DNA of 24,977 nucleotides, taken from the NCBI GenBank assembly GCA_900757485.1, contig CAAEOA010000053.1, positions 1 through 24,977 of the forward strand. The letters run 5' to 3'. The first letter of the stretch is position 1, and each line of letters starts with the position of its first letter. The notes below the pieces were generated by a model. The model did no database searches. It was given only the letters and a program-made list of their open reading frames with translations, and was not told the DNA's origin. This DNA comes from Oscillospiraceae bacterium (GTDB lineage Bacteria > Bacillota > Clostridia > Oscillospirales > Ruminococcaceae). This document shows positions 23,136-24,977 of the stretch, in pieces. Made by a program: the position numbers and the translations under genes.

Positions 23136-24665
23136 TCATTCTGTATGAATTTGCACAAAGGCATGATTGCCGTTCCAATTTTCAAGCGATTTTTCCGTCA
23201 CTGGATTACCATTAACTGTGGAATGTTCAAAAGTAATCGTTATCGGGGTTTGTTGATATTTTCCCACTAAAATCTGCGGTGGCAAATCACCCGATACATG
23301 AACATTACGAAAAATAATATTTTCCAAAAAAAATTCGGGCAAATTTTGATCATACAAGGTTAAGTTAATAGGACGACCGCGATCTTGATGTACTTTTACA
23401 GAATCAAAAACAATATTTCGAATCGGCGCCCCGCCTTGCTCGACAATCAACACCAAGCCGCCAATTCGATCATTATCCCAAGTTGCATCCCGCAAAATAA
23501 TATCACAGTCCTTAAAAGTAATGTCAGTAATCTCCTGCCATACTTCTCCCGTCACACCAAAGCACCGAGCCTTACCGTTCCAAGCCGTGCACCGAACAAA
23601 GGTTACATTGCGGCAAACCGCACTTTCATTGCTGTGCAGTGTTTTTACCTCAAACAAATCATCTCCGCTGCGCGCAAAGCAATCTGAGACTATCACATCC
23701 TGACAGTTGCAGATTGCAAAGCCGTCACTGTTTGTCTTATAACCTAAAACTGTTACATATCGAATATCAACTTGCCGGCATCGATAGAAAACCAACGCCC
23801 ACTCCGGACAGTTGATCAGCTGAATTCCCCGAATATACAGTTCACAGGAATCAGTAAACATCATTCCCGGGCGCTCGTGCCAATCAAGCTGCGAGAGATC
23901 CAATGCACCCTGCCCGTATACTCTTATATTACGACGCTGAGACACTGTAAAAAACGAATGCCTGCTGCCGTCACAGGAAGCGGATAACTTCCTATAATCA
24001 TCTTCACAACGAACATCCCAACAATGCTTTGCCAATAACAATGCACCCGACCGTATATAAACCGCGCTGTTATCTTCTTTCACACACTGGTATTCCAACA
24101 GATGCACTCCCGGTTCAAACACAGTCACATGATCTTCTCCATACTGTTGCTGCAAAACACGAATTTCATCCTCTTCATCGACATAAGGACGTGCTAACAA
24201 TGTATATCCATGATATTGATCATCGTCATCAAACAATAAAGTGTAATCTCCATAGCTGTTGAAGGAAAATGTAACCTCGTTGTTTTTCAACACTGTTTCG
24301 GTATTCATTCGATCCGGCAGCAATTCCACTTTTTTGGCTTGCCATCCCTGTAATCGCAATGTCACCGTTATCGGCAGTGCTTCTTCTTTTACATACAATG
24401 TAGAAAAAGAGTGAATCGTTCCAATATCATAGCTTTCTGCATAGGTAAGTGTCCCATATACCGGAACTTCCTCTTCTTCCACCGTTTGTGTAAAGTAAGG
24501 AGAGACAATCAATCCTGTTCCTGGAATACCGCGATTTGCATCATAATTTCCTTGATTGATTCCGCGCGCCAAAAAAGCTTTTAGCGGGATCTCTCGTTCT
24601 TCCAATGTCTGTATAATGCCCTCCGGATATCGTTGTGCCCAAAAGCTGTTCTGTGCTCCTGACAT
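23136..24665 (-). CDS. GH28-like beta-helix glycosidase with N-terminal beta-sandwich, cytoplasmic
   Basis: A 509-residue protein without signal peptide. Residues 1-190 are an N-terminal beta-rich domain (VTLRLQGWQAKKVELLPD, NSYGDYTLLFDDDDQ), followed by a right-handed beta-helix from about 195 to 470. Two of the GH28/GH-N clan active-site blocks are visible: NSDGF (312-316) and SGDDLFEVK (333-341), giving Asp314, Asp335 and Asp336. The usual GHG is not clear (GVTGE near the expected place) and the RIK block is missing, so the substrate probably is not plain polygalacturonan. Start has AAGGAGGA 7 nt upstream. The protein encoded just upstream, cut by the window edge, has a related C-terminus. 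Likely a glycosidase of pectin-like or other acidic or arabinose-containing oligosaccharides. Confidence 0.8.
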   Translation of the reverse strand: MSGAQNSFWAQRYPEGIIQTLEEREIPLKAFLARGINQGNYDANRGIPGTGLIVSPYFTQTVEEEEVPVYGTLTYAESYDIGTIHSFSTLYVKEEALPITVTLRLQGWQAKKVELLPDRMNTETVLKNNEVTFSFNSYGDYTLLFDDDDQYHGYTLLARPYVDEEDEIRVLQQQYGEDHVTVFEPGVHLLEYQCVKEDNSAVYIRSGALLLAKHCWDVRCEDDYRKLSASCDGSRHSFFTVSQRRNIRVYGQGALDLSQLDWHERPGMMFTDSCELYIRGIQLINCPEWALVFYRCRQVDIRYVTVLGYKTNSDGFAICNCQDVIVSDCFARSGDDLFEVKTLHSNESAVCRNVTFVRCTAWNGKARCFGVTGEVWQEITDITFKDCDIILRDATWDNDRIGGLVLIVEQGGAPIRNIVFDSVKVHQDRGRPINLTLYDQNLPEFFLENIIFRNVHVSGDLPPQILVGKYQQTPITITFEHSTVNGNPVTEKSLENWNGNHAFVQIHTE

Positions 24666-24717
24666 TTATTTGTCCTCCTTAGCCATCTGGTCTGCTCTGA
24701 TTACCGATAAGTTTATT

Positions 24718-24977
24718 TCATTTCACCGTCAGTTTGGAATTCGGCCCACTAAAGAGCACATACGCTGCAGAATTACCGGATGTAATCGTGTTTGAATTTG
24801 CAATCACATTTTGGAAATTTGCAGAAACACTGTTGTTGCCTGATTTGGTGGTACACAGCCGGCTCTTAGCGGACGCATGATAACTCACATTACGGAACAC
24901 AATATTATCAATTTTGTTGTTTGCTTCGCCCGATTTCAGGATACTAATGTTGATTGCACGACCGGCGTCATTGTAAA
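24718..24977 (-). CDS. C-terminal end of a GH28-like beta-helix protein (partial, 5' end outside window)
   Basis: The frame is open from the right edge (first whole codon at 24975) for 85 codons to a TGA at 24720-24718, 52 nt before the next gene. AGRAINISILKS, IDNIVFRNVSYHA and the closing short strands with SGPNSKLTV match the end of the neighbouring GH28-like protein (GRPINLTLYD, ENIIFRNVHVSG), so this is a paralog's last beta-helix coils. An in-frame ATG at 24900 is internal, not the start. Presence of a signal peptide cannot be judged. Confidence 0.75.
   Translation of the reverse strand, partial: YNDAGRAINISILKSGEANNKIDNIVFRNVSYHASAKSRLCTTKSGNNSVSANFQNVIANSNTITSGNSAAYVLFSGPNSKLTVK

Overview
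The window looks like a carbohydrate-utilisation island from a Gram-positive, gut-type Clostridia bacterium (order level at best, perhaps Oscillospirales). The evidence is strong AGGAGG-type ribosome binding sites, lipoprotein signal peptides, a Gram-positive cell-wall anchor of xPDTG type, sigma-A promoters, two LacI-family regulators, and family-1 solute-binding proteins of the kind paired with Clostridia sugar ABC importers. I see no rRNA, tRNA, CRISPR array, phage gene or intact insertion sequence.

Left block (1-13844, all leftward). One sigma-A promoter (13816-13844) precedes eight genes with no convincing terminator between them. In transcription order they are: two paralogous right-handed beta-helix proteins without signal peptides (13666-12188, 12175-10700); a third, lipoprotein beta-helix with a Ser/Gly linker and a discoidin-like module (10642-8297); a 1034-residue multi-module wall-anchored surface protein (8195-5091); a foldase-like lipoprotein without a PPIase domain (5006-4293); a LacI regulator (4259-3243); a sugar-binding lipoprotein (3219-1771); and a second, much larger binding protein with glycan-binding-like modules in front (1703 to beyond base 1). 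Three stem-loops without U-tracts sit just behind the exported-protein genes. Permeases, if present, lie outside the window.

Middle (13845-20170). An AT-rich 0.5-kb gap leads to a rightward DUF4091/GH123-like gene (14506-16164), whose extended -10 is embedded in a 37-bp near-perfect palindrome. It converges, through a shared hairpin terminator, on a leftward unit of lacI, an L-fucose-isomerase-like gene and a D-psicose/D-tagatose 3-epimerase-family gene. That unit has an excellent promoter (20140-20168) and a set of matching palindromic operators (consensus TACATTAWCGWTAATGTA), three around the lacI promoter and leader and one just before the isomerase.

Right block (20339-24977, leftward). 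A glycosidase operon that enters from the right edge: a partial GH28-like beta-helix protein, a complete GH28-like protein, a cytoplasmic GH27 alpha-galactosidase-like enzyme, a small zinc-ribbon protein overlapping it by 4 nt, and a GH172 (DUF2961) enzyme, closed by a long-stem terminator.

Working model (inference): surface proteins and binding proteins capture a plant or host/microbial glycan, oligosaccharides are imported and trimmed inside the cell by GH27, GH172, GH28-like and the signal-less beta-helix enzymes, and an aldose-ketose isomerase plus a ketose 3-epimerase channel an uncommon sugar into central metabolism. D-arabinose to D-ribulose to D-xylulose is one coherent possibility.
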